Shown: positions 1 through 9,565, counted from the stretch's first letter. The stretch: 64,000 nt of DNA from an archaeon (GCA_021817005.1 JAKAWJ010000001.1:62001-126000), one strand, 5' to 3'. Translations and numbers: made by a program. Notes: generated by a model not told the origin, from the letters alone.

Positions 1-450
1 TTCCTTCAGCACATCAAGAACGAATGAGGTATTGCTCCTCTCTACCCCTTCAACTTCGGTGAATTTCTGTATGGTATCCTCAAGTTGCTCGCGAGTTCTT
101 GCCCTGCTGAGAACTATGAAGTCATTCTCCCCCAGCACAAAGTAGACCGCCCACACTCCCTTTATTGCTGCAAGCTTGGTGCCAACAAACTTTTGATAGT
201 CCGGGCCATATCTTGCTCTTATCAGAGAAACCGCGGTGATTGGTTCTCCAAGTTTGTCGAAATCCAGCCAAGGGAGGAAACCTTTCAACACACCCGACTT
301 CCTGAGTTTGTTGAGCCTATTGTGCACGGTCGATTTGGATACGCGGGCTTTGTCAGAGATGTGCTTCAGGCTCAGGTCGCCATTTCGAACAAGCGCGGCG
401 AGTATTTTCATGTCAACCGAATCCAGCTCTCTGAATTCTTCGCTTGGCAC
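1..450 (-). CDS. Lrp/AsnC family transcriptional regulator (3' end beyond window)
   Basis: The minus strand is open from a GTG at 450 to the left edge (150 codons, no stop). The product begins VPSEEFRELDSVDMKILAAL, and residues about 10-60 form a winged helix-turn-helix of Lrp/AsnC type (LSLKHISDKARVSKSTVHNR). The rest resembles the RAM-like sensor domain (AVYFVLGENDFIVLSRA). Such proteins bind DNA as dimers or octamers and often respond to amino acids, which would suit the peptide and amino-acid genes elsewhere in the window. An internal ATG at D-M-K is an alternative start. The ATG at about 474 is followed at once by an in-frame stop, so it is not used. The C-terminus and regulon are not visible. 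Confidence 0.8.
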   Translation of the reverse strand, partial: MPSEEFRELDSVDMKILAALVRNGDLSLKHISDKARVSKSTVHNRLNKLRKSGVLKGFLPWLDFDKLGEPITAVSLIRARYGPDYQKFVGTKLAAIKGVWAVYFVLGENDFIVLSRARTREQLEDTIQKFTEVEGVERSNTSFVLDVLKE

Positions 451-592
451 AGTTGGAACTACCCATCCGCCATAAAAAACGCTACGTAAACTTGCTACCC
501 TCGGTCTTTATTAGCGTGGTCTCAGCCCGCAGTCGCGCAGTCCTTCCCCCCACAACCCCTCAACGCTGGTCGTTGCGAAGTGTATGGCGTAG

Positions 593-600
593 CTTATATT
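593..600 (+). promoter_or_regulatory. TATA box of the TRAM-domain gene
   Basis: CTTATATT lies 30 bases before the ATG at 630. This spacing is typical for an archaeal promoter giving a leaderless or nearly leaderless transcript, and it supports 630 over the longer upstream reading frame. Confidence 0.55.
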
Positions 601-629
601 CATGCTCGGCAAACCCGCTTGCACCTACA

Positions 630-887
630 ATGAGCCAAGGTTCAGAAGGCGGTTTCGGACACGGCGGCAGACGTCCTTTCGGCCCTAAACCGGTTGAGGA
701 AGGAAAGGAGTACGAGGTTGAAGTAACGGAGATTTCACGAAGAGGCGACGGAGTCGCAAAGATTGAGGGCTTCGTGATATTCGTGCAAGGCGCGAAGGTG
801 GGACAGAAGGTTCGGATAAAGGTCGACAGGGTTGGACCTCGATTCGCGAGCGCTTCGGTCGTAAATTCGGGCCAAAGCTCTGAATAA
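630..887 (+). CDS. Small TRAM-domain protein
   Basis: An 85-residue protein with a Gly/Arg/Phe-rich N-terminus (about residues 1-25) followed by a TRAM domain covering most of the rest (EEGKEYEVEVTEISRRGDG, then GFVIFVQGAKVGQKVRIKV). TRAM is a beta-barrel RNA-binding module. Stand-alone archaeal TRAM proteins are small, abundant and proposed to act as RNA chaperones. The open frame extends upstream, but the TATA box at 593-600 and the start of domain similarity favour ATG 630. A T-rich stretch at about 921-930 (CCTGTTTTTATCC) could terminate transcription. The function in this organism is inferred from the family. Confidence 0.85.
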   Translation: MSQGSEGGFGHGGRRPFGPKPVEEGKEYEVEVTEISRRGDGVAKIEGFVIFVQGAKVGQKVRIKVDRVGPRFASASVVNSGQSSE

Positions 888-1041
888 GCTCCTGAGCTTC
901 GGGTTATCCACTTTTCAATTTCTCCTGTTTTTATCCTTTAGCCAATTTTGCGCTGGCCGGTTCCGGATACCCTCTGCCTGCGGAGCTTCCTGGGCGCGAA
1001 GCGATTTCGGGCTACCGAAGATGCAAGTTCAGTTTCGCGCT

Positions 1042-1051
1042 AAGTATTTAA
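1042..1051 (+). promoter_or_regulatory. TATA box of the SCP2-like gene
   Basis: AAGTATTTAA ends 25 bases before the GTG start at 1076, the distance expected for a leaderless archaeal transcript. Confidence 0.55.
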
Positions 1052-1075
1052 CAGCCTTCCCGGCTCAACCACTGC

Positions 1076-1408
1076 GTGACAGAACTAAGCTCAGCCTTTG
1101 CCGCGGAAGTGGAGAAAGCAAATAGAAGCGAAGCGATAAAGCAAAAGATTGCGGGCTGGAACAAAACCTTCCAGCTCAAGCCGGCTGACTCGGATCCGTT
1201 CCAGGTGATAATCGAGGGCGGCTCTGCTCGCGTAGAAATGGGTTTGGCAGGCGCTCCCGTGGCTACTCTGATCATGAGCAGCGCTGACATGCTTTCGATG
1301 ATTCAGGGAAAGCTTGATCCGGTGCAGGCGTTCTTTTCCGGTAAGCTGAAGATTGAAGGAAACATATTCGAGGCCCAGGCTCTGCAGGCGGTACTCTCCG
1401 GGGGTTAG
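1076..1408 (+). CDS. SCP2 sterol-binding-domain protein
   Basis: A 110-residue protein that is almost entirely one SCP2 (sterol carrier protein 2-like) domain. The diagnostic region is in the C-terminal half: TLIMSSADMLSMIQGKLDP followed by QAFFSGKLKIEGN. SCP2 domains form a hydrophobic pocket for lipids or acyl groups. Single-domain archaeal members have no assigned ligand. No signal peptide or membrane helix is visible, so it is probably cytosolic. The GTG start at 1076 is set by the TATA box at 1042-1051. Mevalonate kinase follows 64 bases downstream on the same strand, a loose hint at lipid metabolism only. Confidence 0.85.
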   Translation: MTELSSAFAAEVEKANRSEAIKQKIAGWNKTFQLKPADSDPFQVIIEGGSARVEMGLAGAPVATLIMSSADMLSMIQGKLDPVQAFFSGKLKIEGNIFEAQALQAVLSGG

Positions 1409-1472
1409 CGATTCGCTCGTCTATCTCTGGACAAATCGCAGTTAATGCGCCACCAGAACTGTCATGCACTGA

Positions 1473-2513
1473 TTGGGTGTCAGGTTGACGCGCTTGGCCT
1501 CGGTTGCTGCCTCAGCCCCAGGTAAGGTCACCCTATTCGGGGAGCATGCCGTAGTGTACGGCCAACCTGCAATAGTGGGCGCCATTAATCGCAGAGTGAC
1601 CGTCTCTATTCAAGAGACGGGTGACGCAACATTCAGGCTGCGCATGCCTGACGTGGGTGAAGGGGAAGCGATACTGCGGCTCCGGAATGGCGAGGTGAAG
1701 CTGCAGTCATCGGAGCCCAGGCTCAGGATGGCAGCGCTGCTGGTTAGCGCCGCGATGAGTCAGGTTCTTCAAGAGCCCGAGAAGCTACGTGGAGCCTCTC
1801 TTAGAGTGACTTCCGAAATGCCGGTAGGCGCGGGCCTCGGAACCTCAGCCGCACTTGTTGTTGCAACTATAGCTGGTTTCTCAAGCTTGCTCGACGAGAA
1901 ACTAGATACAAAGACAATGGTCGAGCTCGCTAGGAGAGCGGAGCTCTCGGTTCAGGGCAGTTCCAGCGGAATGGATGTCTGTGCTTCGGTGGTGGGAGGA
2001 ATGAACCTCTTTCGCCGGACTCGCAGCTCGATTCAGTTCAAGAAACTTCAGCCCCGCGAGGCGCTTCCAGTCGCTGTCGGATTCACACCGAGAATACTCG
2101 ATACAGCCCAAACGGTGAGAAAGGTCGCGGAATTTAGAAAGAGAAAGCGAGCGCTCGTGGACGCGATATTCGAGTGCATCGGGCTTGTCTCGAACCGTGC
2201 CGTGCAGGCGCTACGTGATTCCGACCTCGAATCGCTCGGCGAACTGATGAACGCAAGTCACGGGCTTCTATCAGCTCTTGGAATCTCCACGAGGGAGCTC
2301 GACGAAATGGTGAACGCCGCCCGGGGCGCCGGGGCGCTCGGAGCAAAACTCACGGGTGCTGGCATGGGCGGGTGCGTGATGTCTCTTGCTCAGTCATTTG
2401 ATAAAGCTCGCAAAATCGACCGGGCGCTGGAATTGGCGGGGGGTCACCCACTCAAGCTATCTTTCTCTCCTGTGGGCGTGAGAGTGGAAGAGGCCACTTC
2501 CGAGAGGATGTAA
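1473..2513 (+). CDS. mvk: Mevalonate kinase (GHMP kinase family)
   Basis: Phosphorylates mevalonate to 5-phosphomevalonate with ATP, feeding archaeal isoprenoid lipid synthesis. Three GHMP motifs are visible: SAPGKVTLFGEHAVVYGQ (about residues 14-31), MPVGAGLGTSAAL (about 116-128, the ATP-binding loop) and GAKLTGAGMGGCV (about 290-302). The GEHAVVYG sequence is typical of mevalonate kinase rather than homoserine or galactokinases. SSSGMDVCAS (about 163-172) carries the probable catalytic Asp. Length (346 residues) is normal. The start is uncertain: TTG at 1473, 1485 and 1494 are all in frame and no clear TATA box decides, though the protein needs little more than residue 10 onward. Confidence 0.9.
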   Translation: MGVRLTRLASVAASAPGKVTLFGEHAVVYGQPAIVGAINRRVTVSIQETGDATFRLRMPDVGEGEAILRLRNGEVKLQSSEPRLRMAALLVSAAMSQVLQEPEKLRGASLRVTSEMPVGAGLGTSAALVVATIAGFSSLLDEKLDTKTMVELARRAELSVQGSSSGMDVCASVVGGMNLFRRTRSSIQFKKLQPREALPVAVGFTPRILDTAQTVRKVAEFRKRKRALVDAIFECIGLVSNRAVQALRDSDLESLGELMNASHGLLSALGISTRELDEMVNAARGAGALGAKLTGAGMGGCVMSLAQSFDKARKIDRALELAGGHPLKLSFSPVGVRVEEATSERM

Positions 2514-2540
2514 GCCCAGCAGAACATTTTGTACGGGCGA

Positions 2541-2550
2541 GATTTAAATT
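2541..2550 (+). promoter_or_regulatory. TATA box of the S9 peptidase gene
   Basis: GATTTAAATT lies 22 bases before GTG 2572 and supports that codon as the start of a leaderless message. Confidence 0.55.
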
Positions 2551-2571
2551 CAAGAAACGAATGAAACAGAC

Positions 2572-4356
2572 GTGTTTTCATCAGAGAGATACGACCTTCT
2601 CAGATACTATTCCTTTAGAAGCGCACACGACCACGTATCAATGAGTGATGGTGACCAGCTCTACTTTATAGCCGACATCTCGGGTAAGCCTGAAATCTGG
2701 AGGCTTGACCGACCCGGAGGATTTCCAGAACAGGTCACATTCCTAGAGTATGGCGTCTCGAACCTCAAGCCGTGGAATGACCGGCTGCTCTTCCAGATGG
2801 ATGTAGGAGGCTCAGAGGAATACAAGATAGCTGAACTGAATCGCGGTGGTTCTATTCGCGTAATACTGGACGAGGAAGGCACAATTTTCCGTTTGGGGGA
2901 GCCGTCATCGGATGGTTCATTTTCCTTCTCGAGCAACTCTCGCGACAGAAGATGTTTCGATAGCTATCTGAGACGGGCCGATGGCTCAGTTGTAAAGGTG
3001 CTGGAACTCGAAGGCACGAGTCTGCCGCTGGGATTCGATTTCGAGTCTCGCAGGCTTCTCGTCTCTGTTTCCAATTCAAACCTGGATAACGATATTTTCC
3101 TCGTGGAACTTGCTGAATCTGGACCGAGCGCCCCGCGCAAAATAGTTCCACACAGGGAAGAGGCGTTGTTCCAGTACTGCAAATTTGGAAAAGATGACCT
3201 TGTATACTTTGCCTCCAACCTGGGGGGCGAGTTTCTGCAGCCTATGGTGTATGATCCATCGACAGCGCATACAAAGGCGCTGGCCTCGGGCAACTGGGAC
3301 GTATGCGCGATGGATGTATCTAGGGATGGCCTCCTCGCGTTTGCACGTAATGCGGACGGATCATCAGACCTAACAATTTTCGGGCCGGATTTTGGCAAAC
3401 TATATCACGAAATTTTTGAAGGCGTGATCTCTGAGCTGAAGTTCACTCCCGGGAAAGCACGTCTTGACTTTGTATATTCGGATTACGGGAGTAACCAGAA
3501 TATACGCTCACTCGAGCTGGGCTCTAAATCGGTCACAGCACTCACACGTGTATCGCCTGGTCATCCTGGACCGGCGGTCAAACCCGAGCTTATCAGATAC
3601 GAGACGTTTGACGGAAGAAAAATTCCGTGCTTCGTTTACTCTGCTCCGTCGGGAACTAACCAACTCCCACCGGTGGTTGTGTATGTCCACGGGGGACCCG
3701 AATCTCAGAAGACTTCAGAGTATGACGGACAGATTCAGTTCTTTCTAAGTCGGGGATTGGCAGTTCTTACGCCAAACGTGAGAGGTAGCACGGGCTACGG
3801 CAAATCATACGTCCATCTTGATGACGTAGAAAAAAGGCTGGATAGCGTTAAGGATTTAGCGTGGCTCGCGAAATGGATACGCGCGTCAGGACGGTTCGAT
3901 GCAGAGCGCGTATGCGTGATGGGCCGAAGTTATGGAGGCTACATGGTGCTTGCGTCGCTCGCGTTCTTTCCCGAGTACTGGAGATGCGGAGTTGAAAGCG
4001 TAGGCATAGCGAACTTCGAATCTTTCTTGAGAAACACCTCAGTCTGGAGAAGAAAGCTCCGCGAGGTAGAGTATGGCTCGCTAGAGAGAGATACAGAGCT
4101 CTTCCGCCAAATTTCTCCCATACACTTTGTGGACAGGATACGCGCTCCCCTTCTCGTGCAGCACGGCACAAACGACCCCCGGGTTCCAATCGATGAATCG
4201 AGACAGATTGTTCATGCGATAAAGTCAAGGGGAGGCTACGCCGACCTTGTTGTGTTTGAAAATGAAGGTCACATGAACCAGAACCTTTCCAGCAGAATAA
4301 AATGGGCAGAAAGGGTATGGGAGTTTCTGAAACTTCACCTACTCTCAAACGGCTAG
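2572..4356 (+). CDS. S9 family prolyl oligopeptidase / acylaminoacyl-peptidase-like
   Basis: A 594-residue serine peptidase of clan SC. The N-terminal half (about residues 20-340) looks like a beta-propeller with repeated strands of the type YFIADISGKPEIWRL. The C-terminal half is an alpha/beta hydrolase domain beginning near VVVYVHGGPESQ. The triad is visible: nucleophile Ser in VMGRSYGGYM (about 453), Asp in HGTNDPRVP (about 534) and His in NEGHMN (about 567). No signal peptide is seen, so it probably trims peptides in the cytosol, in keeping with the M20 hydrolase downstream (convergent) and the peptide importer at 25-31 kb. Oligopeptidase versus acylaminoacyl-peptidase specificity cannot be read from the sequence. 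Confidence 0.9.
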   Translation: MFSSERYDLLRYYSFRSAHDHVSMSDGDQLYFIADISGKPEIWRLDRPGGFPEQVTFLEYGVSNLKPWNDRLLFQMDVGGSEEYKIAELNRGGSIRVILDEEGTIFRLGEPSSDGSFSFSSNSRDRRCFDSYLRRADGSVVKVLELEGTSLPLGFDFESRRLLVSVSNSNLDNDIFLVELAESGPSAPRKIVPHREEALFQYCKFGKDDLVYFASNLGGEFLQPMVYDPSTAHTKALASGNWDVCAMDVSRDGLLAFARNADGSSDLTIFGPDFGKLYHEIFEGVISELKFTPGKARLDFVYSDYGSNQNIRSLELGSKSVTALTRVSPGHPGPAVKPELIRYETFDGRKIPCFVYSAPSGTNQLPPVVVYVHGGPESQKTSEYDGQIQFFLSRGLAVLTPNVRGSTGYGKSYVHLDDVEKRLDSVKDLAWLAKWIRASGRFDAERVCVMGRSYGGYMVLASLAFFPEYWRCGVESVGIANFESFLRNTSVWRRKLREVEYGSLERDTELFRQISPIHFVDRIRAPLLVQHGTNDPRVPIDESRQIVHAIKSRGGYADLVVFENEGHMNQNLSSRIKWAERVWEFLKLHLLSNG

Positions 4357-4387
4357 TTGGAGCTCCCCCGCAAGCCGAGGTGCGCGG

Positions 4388-5545
4388 CTATTTTCTTCCC
4401 TCGAATTCGAGCTTGACTCTCTGAAGAAAGGCTGGCTCGTCCAGCAACCTTTGGGCCACCTTTGAGAGAGCATCTGAGGCGATTCTGAGAGCAACCCGTC
4501 CTTCCTCGGACGAGGCGGCCCTTGCTGACATTTCCGAATGCCAGGGCGTTCCTTCTGGAGCGATTTTGGAGGTGATTTCGAGAGAAGGAACGCGCTGTGA
4601 GATGTTCGCGAAGTCTGTGGAACCCTTTGGAATTTCTGCTGTAGATTCCGCCAAAGATTTGGGTTCTATTCCGAGCGAGCGCAGCGCTTCTTCTCCCGCT
4701 TTCATCAGTTCGAAACTGAATTTTGTCGAGGAGAACATGGGGCCAATCATGTCAATTGTATAGCTGGCGTTGGTTGCGAGCGAGCAGCCCTGCACAATCA
4801 ACCGGAACTTCTTTATGAGCTCTTCAAGGTAGTCGCTGTCCGAGCTACGAAGGCCATAGACGAGCACCGCTTTGTCCGGAGTGACATTGGAAGCCTGACC
4901 TCCTTCCCTTATCACGCCATGAATCACGACATTCATGTCGCGTCTTACGTGCTGGCGCATCATGTTCACAGCCGTGTAGGTCAGGATGGCTGCGTCGAGT
5001 GCGCTCACTCCCTTTTCGGGTGAAGCCGCCTCGTGGGAAGCATATCCTTTGAACGTCACGCGCAGGTCCTGGACTGCCAGCGATGGACTGCCCAGGCTCC
5101 ACGAGGTTCCGGGGTGGGTCATCAACGCCGCGTCTACACCTGCGAAGCAGTTCTTCTCCGCCAAAAGGATTTTCGACCCCGCGAATTCTCCGCTACCCTC
5201 TTCATCAGGCGTGCCATAGACGGCCACGCTTCCGTGATGGGCGGTTCTTGAGGTCTTGAGAGCGGCTAGTACCGCGGCGACAGCTATTATGTTATGGCCA
5301 CAAGCATGACCCACGCCGGGCAGTGCGTCGTACTCCGCAAGAAATGCAACGGTGGGCCCCGGACTGCCGAGGTACTTGGTAGCGCGAAATGCCGTGGGTA
5401 TACCCGAGTAGCCTCTTTCTACGGTGAATCCTTCCTTTTCCAGCAAATCTTCGAGAATCTTCGAGGATTCATACTCTTTGCTTCCTGTTTCTGCGAGCTT
5501 GTGTATTGCGAGTGCCATCGCCCAGCCTTCATCATCAGAGAACAT
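4388..5545 (-). CDS. M20 family metallohydrolase (aminoacylase / amidohydrolase, M20D-like)
   Basis: A 385-residue binuclear zinc hydrolase. Metal-binding motifs are AEYDALPGVGHACGHN (about residues 70-85) and GTPDEEGSG (about 111-119), with DEE as the usual catalytic-base region. The sequence is closest in style to the AbgB/M20D amidohydrolases, which hydrolyse N-acyl amino acids, p-aminobenzoyl-glutamate or small peptides. The substrate is not decidable. It lies convergent to the S9 peptidase. The ATG at 5545 is preceded on the minus strand by a TATA box at 5566-5574. No signal peptide. Confidence 0.88.
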   Translation of the reverse strand: MFSDDEGWAMALAIHKLAETGSKEYESSKILEDLLEKEGFTVERGYSGIPTAFRATKYLGSPGPTVAFLAEYDALPGVGHACGHNIIAVAAVLAALKTSRTAHHGSVAVYGTPDEEGSGEFAGSKILLAEKNCFAGVDAALMTHPGTSWSLGSPSLAVQDLRVTFKGYASHEAASPEKGVSALDAAILTYTAVNMMRQHVRRDMNVVIHGVIREGGQASNVTPDKAVLVYGLRSSDSDYLEELIKKFRLIVQGCSLATNASYTIDMIGPMFSSTKFSFELMKAGEEALRSLGIEPKSLAESTAEIPKGSTDFANISQRVPSLEITSKIAPEGTPWHSEMSARAASSEEGRVALRIASDALSKVAQRLLDEPAFLQRVKLEFEGRK

Positions 5546-5565
5546 GAAAGTCAGTTCTGGGCATA

Positions 5566-5574
5566 GGATATAAG
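5566..5574 (-). promoter_or_regulatory. TATA box of the M20 hydrolase gene
   Basis: The minus strand reads CTTATATCC about 21-29 bases upstream of the ATG at 5545, typical archaeal spacing. Confidence 0.5.
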
Positions 5575-5773
5575 ACTGATTAAGCTCGGTGTGGAACGGT
5601 TAGAGACCTGCGAAATCTATAAGAGCAGCAGCCGGGCTCCCAAGCGAGTTGGAAGTTAGAATCCGAAAACTGGCAGTATTGCCGTTTGGCTGTGGTATTG
5701 GCTCTTTACACGCTTCCGCATCAGTGAACAATCTTGGTCTATGCCGACCGACTGCGTGTGGTGTTGCTGGAGC

Positions 5774-8700
5774 ATGAAAACTTTCAGGCTCCTAGCAGCC
5801 ACTCTTCTTGCACTGTGGCTCGCGCTCTTCGTTGCCGGAATGAGTGTCGCATCATCTGGCGCGGACTCGACAGTGGTACAACCTCAGGCTGTCTCATTTA
5901 ATCCTTCAGGAGCAGAGATAAAATCTATTGGCTCGCAGCCCGGACTAGGATATCCCGGACTTGGTAGCGCGACTTCTCGGGGCGTAACAACGCCCGTCGC
6001 GGGCGCTCAATCTCCGGCTGAAGGGGGAAATGGTGCGCCACCCACTTATCCGTCGACCCTAGGTTCGCTTACAGGGCCGGCACCCGGCACGCCCGGCTCT
6101 TGGACTCCAATAGGTCCCCAGCCTATCGGATATAACAGCGCGTATAACTATGGCACTCGCTGGGGGGTCGGCCCGTTCTCGGGGAGAGTTACGGCGATTG
6201 CAGTAAATTCATCTGACCCGGATATAGTGTATATCGGTGGGGCTCAGGGCGGAGTCTGGAAGTCCCAAAACGCGGGATTGACTTGGACCCCCTTGACTGA
6301 GTATGGCCCAAGCTTGGCGATTGGCGCACTCGTAATATCACCCGATGGTCACACGCTGTATGCCGGCACTGGTGAAGGCGACCCGGCTTATGGAAGTTAC
6401 TACGGCGAGGGGATACTCGCTTCTAGCGATGGAGGAGAAACCTGGAGTCTTCTCGGTCAAAGCACATTCGCCGGCCTGGCCATCTCTTCAATAATCATCA
6501 ACCCCTCGGACCCTTCCCAAATAATGGTTTCGACAGTGAGCGTCGTTTGCTGTCTCGGAGACACAGCTGCTCCCTCCAATTCGCCTGGCGTGTACGTTTC
6601 GCTTGACGGGGGGCAAACCTGGAGCCTTTCGTTGAGTGCGCCGGAGGGGGTAGGCAGCCTCACAGCCGCACCGCAGAGCGAGACAGGGGGCGCAACCGCG
6701 GTTCCTCTTGCGGGGACCTTTGCTGGTCAGCTGTGGACCTACGTGACTCCCAGCCTTTCGAGCGCAGGCGGAGAATCCAGCTGGACGGGTGGTAACTGGG
6801 TGGACTCTCTCTACCTTAACGACCCAGGTTGCAAAACCGCAAGCATTGAAGTGTGCAGGGTGGCAGTGGCTTCGACACCTGCATTGCCAGACCATGTATA
6901 TGTGGCCTATCTCAATTCAACTGGATCTGGCGCGTTCGGGGTCATGGTGAATTATGACTTCATGACAGCGACCTACGTGCTTCTAGGGACGCCGCCGAAT
7001 ACAGTCGATCAGGCCGGCCAGGTCGAACCCCCATGCGGTTCCGACGAGCAGGGAGCACTGGATATGGTTCTCGCAGCCGATCCCACTCAGGCGAGCGTAG
7101 TCTATTTTGGATGCACTACGCTTTACGGTTCAACAGATGGCGGGCAGACATGGGTCGCCTTAGGGGGTTATACCGCGAATTCGGTGATTCACCCTGATAT
7201 GCACTCGCTCGCATTCGGCCCGGGGTCTCCGGCCGTGCTCTACAGTGGTGGTGACGGTGGGCTTTGGATGTCAAGTGACGAAGGGACAACCTGGACCAAC
7301 CTGAACGCCGGGCTCGATCTTTCCCAGCTCTACTCAATTGCAGTTTCTCCCTCCGGGAACGCTTTGTTGATAGGGACACAGGACAATGCCTGCTCCCTAT
7401 ACACCCAGAGTTTGGGCTGGGTCGAAGTTACAACCGGGGATGGTTCCGCAGTTGCATTTGATCCAGCTGATGCTAACACTATGTACTGCTCTGTCGACGG
7501 ATTTCCGAGCATTTCTCACGACGGGGGCCACACTTGGCAGGGTGACTCGTACGGGCTGTTTACATACGGCCTGGACCTAAATCCCCCGCTCGCCCAAGAT
7601 CCGAGTGCACCAGGGACGCTCTACTACGGACTATACGGCATATTCAAGTCCGAAAACTATGGCGCAAACTGGACTTCGCTAATAAATGATACGTCGCCCA
7701 TAACCGCGATAGGCGTCGCGCCATCTGATGCAAACACTCTCTACGCAGGGGACCTTTCCGGAAATGTCATCGAGTCCACGGACGGAGGCGCCACATGGAC
7801 TCTCTTGGGCTCGATAAAAGCCGGGGGTACGCCAGTGGGTATAACCAGCATAGCAGTTAACCCCACTAATCCTGACGAATTCTATGTATCAGTTTCGACG
7901 TTTGGCGAACCGAACGTGATTCAGTTTCTTAATAACGCTGCCTCTCCTCTCAGCACATCTGGCCTGCCAGCTAGCAATGTGAACGTCCTCCGGTTTTACG
8001 CGGGTAGACTCTTTGCCGGCATGGATTCAGGAGGAGTCTACTATTTGCCACCGGGGGGAACATCATGGCTGAGACTGGGAGGCCCGATGCCGCACGTAGC
8101 CATCTTCGACATGGTAGCATCAAATCATACAATCTATGTTGCCACATATGGCCTCGGAGTCTGGAAGCTTACTACAGGGCTCGTCTCTCCTCCTGAGAAC
8201 CTGACACTCAGTTATGCGATACATGGCGGAGGCTCCGGTTTCTCTGCTCCTGCGATTTCTTATGTATATAATGGCCTTCCGCAGTCTGCGACGCTATCCG
8301 AGCAACCGAAAACATTTCAAATCGACTGGGGTAGCACGCTCAACATTTCGAATGTGTTGCCTGGCTCGAGCAGTTCTGAGAGGTGGATAACCGGTACTAC
8401 GCCGATGAACGTGACATCCTCAGAAAACCTTTCGGTAGTGTATTTCAATCAGTTCGCGATGAGCACGAGCTACTCGGTTTCGGGTGGCGGCTCTCCTTCT
8501 GCGCCAACTCTTAGCTTCTCGCAACTGGGCTCGCAAACATCTGTCAACTTGAGCACTTCTCCCGAAGTCTACTGGGCAGATGCCGGAAGCTCCTGGCAGG
8601 TGACGAGCACGTTGCCGGGCTCGTCATCAACCGAACGATGGATAACCCTTGATGTGAGTGGCTCAGTGACCAAGAGCGCCGCGATATCTCCAGTCTATTA

Positions 8701-9406
8701 CCACGAGTATTATCTAGTGTTTGGTGAAAACGAAGCAGCGGGTGGGTCCGTCACTCCAGTAACGGGCTGGTATAATGCAACGACCCAGATCCACTTAACC
8801 GCGACAGCTTCGAGCGGGTGGCGCTTCGAGGGCTGGGTGGGTAGTGGTCCGGGCGCATACACCGGTAACGCAACCTCCCAGGTCTATACCGTAGAAGGAG
8901 CAGTGTCGGAGTCGGCCAACTTCTACCCTGGGCTCGCCATTTCTGCGCAGGGCTCGGGTTCTGTCACGTATAGCTACGCATCGACAAGCGGCACCGTCAA
9001 GTCGGGTACAAGTATGACTATTTACGCTCCTCCAGGCACCGTCATAACGCTCACCTCGAATCCCTCTCTTTTCCTGTATTCGTTTTCGGGCTGGACTGGT
9101 CCGGGAGTCTCTGGTTCATCACACGAGGAGTCTCTGACGCTCAATTCTCCGGGGGAGGTTGTGGCCAAATTCGGATACAATATTCCGGTGCTGGGCGGAA
9201 TCGGAGCTGCGATCGTCCTTGTGGGTATAGGAGTCATGTTTGTGAGGGGGAGAGCCACACGGAAAGGCACCGCTCCCGCGCCTACTTCGCCTCCTTCGGC
9301 TGTTGCCGAAGCCAGTGCCCAAACCGTTTACTGCGCGAACTGTGGGCAGGTGTTGCTACCATCCGACAGGTTCTGCCCGTCGTGCGGCGCCAACAGACCC
9401 AGCTGA
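5774..9406 (+). CDS. Large surface protein: BNR/sortilin-like beta-propeller, repeat domains, membrane anchor, cytosolic zinc ribbon
   Basis: A 1210-residue exported protein. ATG 5774 starts a clear signal sequence (MKTFRLLAATLLALWLALFV); an in-frame ATG at 5741 would add 11 residues that interrupt it. Residues about 100-800 contain many Asp-box (BNR) turns, e.g. SSDGGETWS, SLDGGQTWS, STDGGQTW, SHDGGHTW and STDGGATW, implying one or two beta-propellers as in sialidases and Vps10-like proteins. Two related segments follow (SSSSERWITGTTP and SSSTERWITLDV), then InlB-type beta repeats (SGWRFEGWVGSG, then FSGWTGPG). A membrane helix (IPVLGGIGAAIVLVGIGVMF) precedes a C-terminal zinc ribbon with CANC and CPSC knuckles. 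The catalytic residues of a sialidase cannot be confirmed, so no enzyme activity is claimed. Confidence 0.82.
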   Translation: MKTFRLLAATLLALWLALFVAGMSVASSGADSTVVQPQAVSFNPSGAEIKSIGSQPGLGYPGLGSATSRGVTTPVAGAQSPAEGGNGAPPTYPSTLGSLTGPAPGTPGSWTPIGPQPIGYNSAYNYGTRWGVGPFSGRVTAIAVNSSDPDIVYIGGAQGGVWKSQNAGLTWTPLTEYGPSLAIGALVISPDGHTLYAGTGEGDPAYGSYYGEGILASSDGGETWSLLGQSTFAGLAISSIIINPSDPSQIMVSTVSVVCCLGDTAAPSNSPGVYVSLDGGQTWSLSLSAPEGVGSLTAAPQSETGGATAVPLAGTFAGQLWTYVTPSLSSAGGESSWTGGNWVDSLYLNDPGCKTASIEVCRVAVASTPALPDHVYVAYLNSTGSGAFGVMVNYDFMTATYVLLGTPPNTVDQAGQVEPPCGSDEQGALDMVLAADPTQASVVYFGCTTLYGSTDGGQTWVALGGYTANSVIHPDMHSLAFGPGSPAVLYSGGDGGLWMSSDEGTTWTNLNAGLDLSQLYSIAVSPSGNALLIGTQDNACSLYTQSLGWVEVTTGDGSAVAFDPADANTMYCSVDGFPSISHDGGHTWQGDSYGLFTYGLDLNPPLAQDPSAPGTLYYGLYGIFKSENYGANWTSLINDTSPITAIGVAPSDANTLYAGDLSGNVIESTDGGATWTLLGSIKAGGTPVGITSIAVNPTNPDEFYVSVSTFGEPNVIQFLNNAASPLSTSGLPASNVNVLRFYAGRLFAGMDSGGVYYLPPGGTSWLRLGGPMPHVAIFDMVASNHTIYVATYGLGVWKLTTGLVSPPENLTLSYAIHGGGSGFSAPAISYVYNGLPQSATLSEQPKTFQIDWGSTLNISNVLPGSSSSERWITGTTPMNVTSSENLSVVYFNQFAMSTSYSVSGGGSPSAPTLSFSQLGSQTSVNLSTSPEVYWADAGSSWQVTSTLPGSSSTERWITLDVSGSVTKSAAISPVYYHEYYLVFGENEAAGGSVTPVTGWYNATTQIHLTATASSGWRFEGWVGSGPGAYTGNATSQVYTVEGAVSESANFYPGLAISAQGSGSVTYSYASTSGTVKSGTSMTIYAPPGTVITLTSNPSLFLYSFSGWTGPGVSGSSHEESLTLNSPGEVVAKFGYNIPVLGGIGAAIVLVGIGVMFVRGRATRKGTAPAPTSPPSAVAEASAQTVYCANCGQVLLPSDRFCPSCGANRPS

Positions 9407-9565
9407 AGCGCTCTGGCGTCCGGCCCAAGCCCATGTTTATCATTAGCGGGCAGAAAGGCCAATGCGCTTGGCTGTGGGAAGACTGCGCTCATCAAGACGC
9501 CATAAGGGCACTTGAGCTTATGACAGGCTTAGACGGCTGACTTGGCTAGGTACAGGCGAGTTCAG

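Noticed and set aside
85-489. 134-residue plus-strand frame at the left edge
   Set aside because: It lies antisense to a clear Lrp/AsnC-type helix-turn-helix protein on the minus strand and has no family-like composition.
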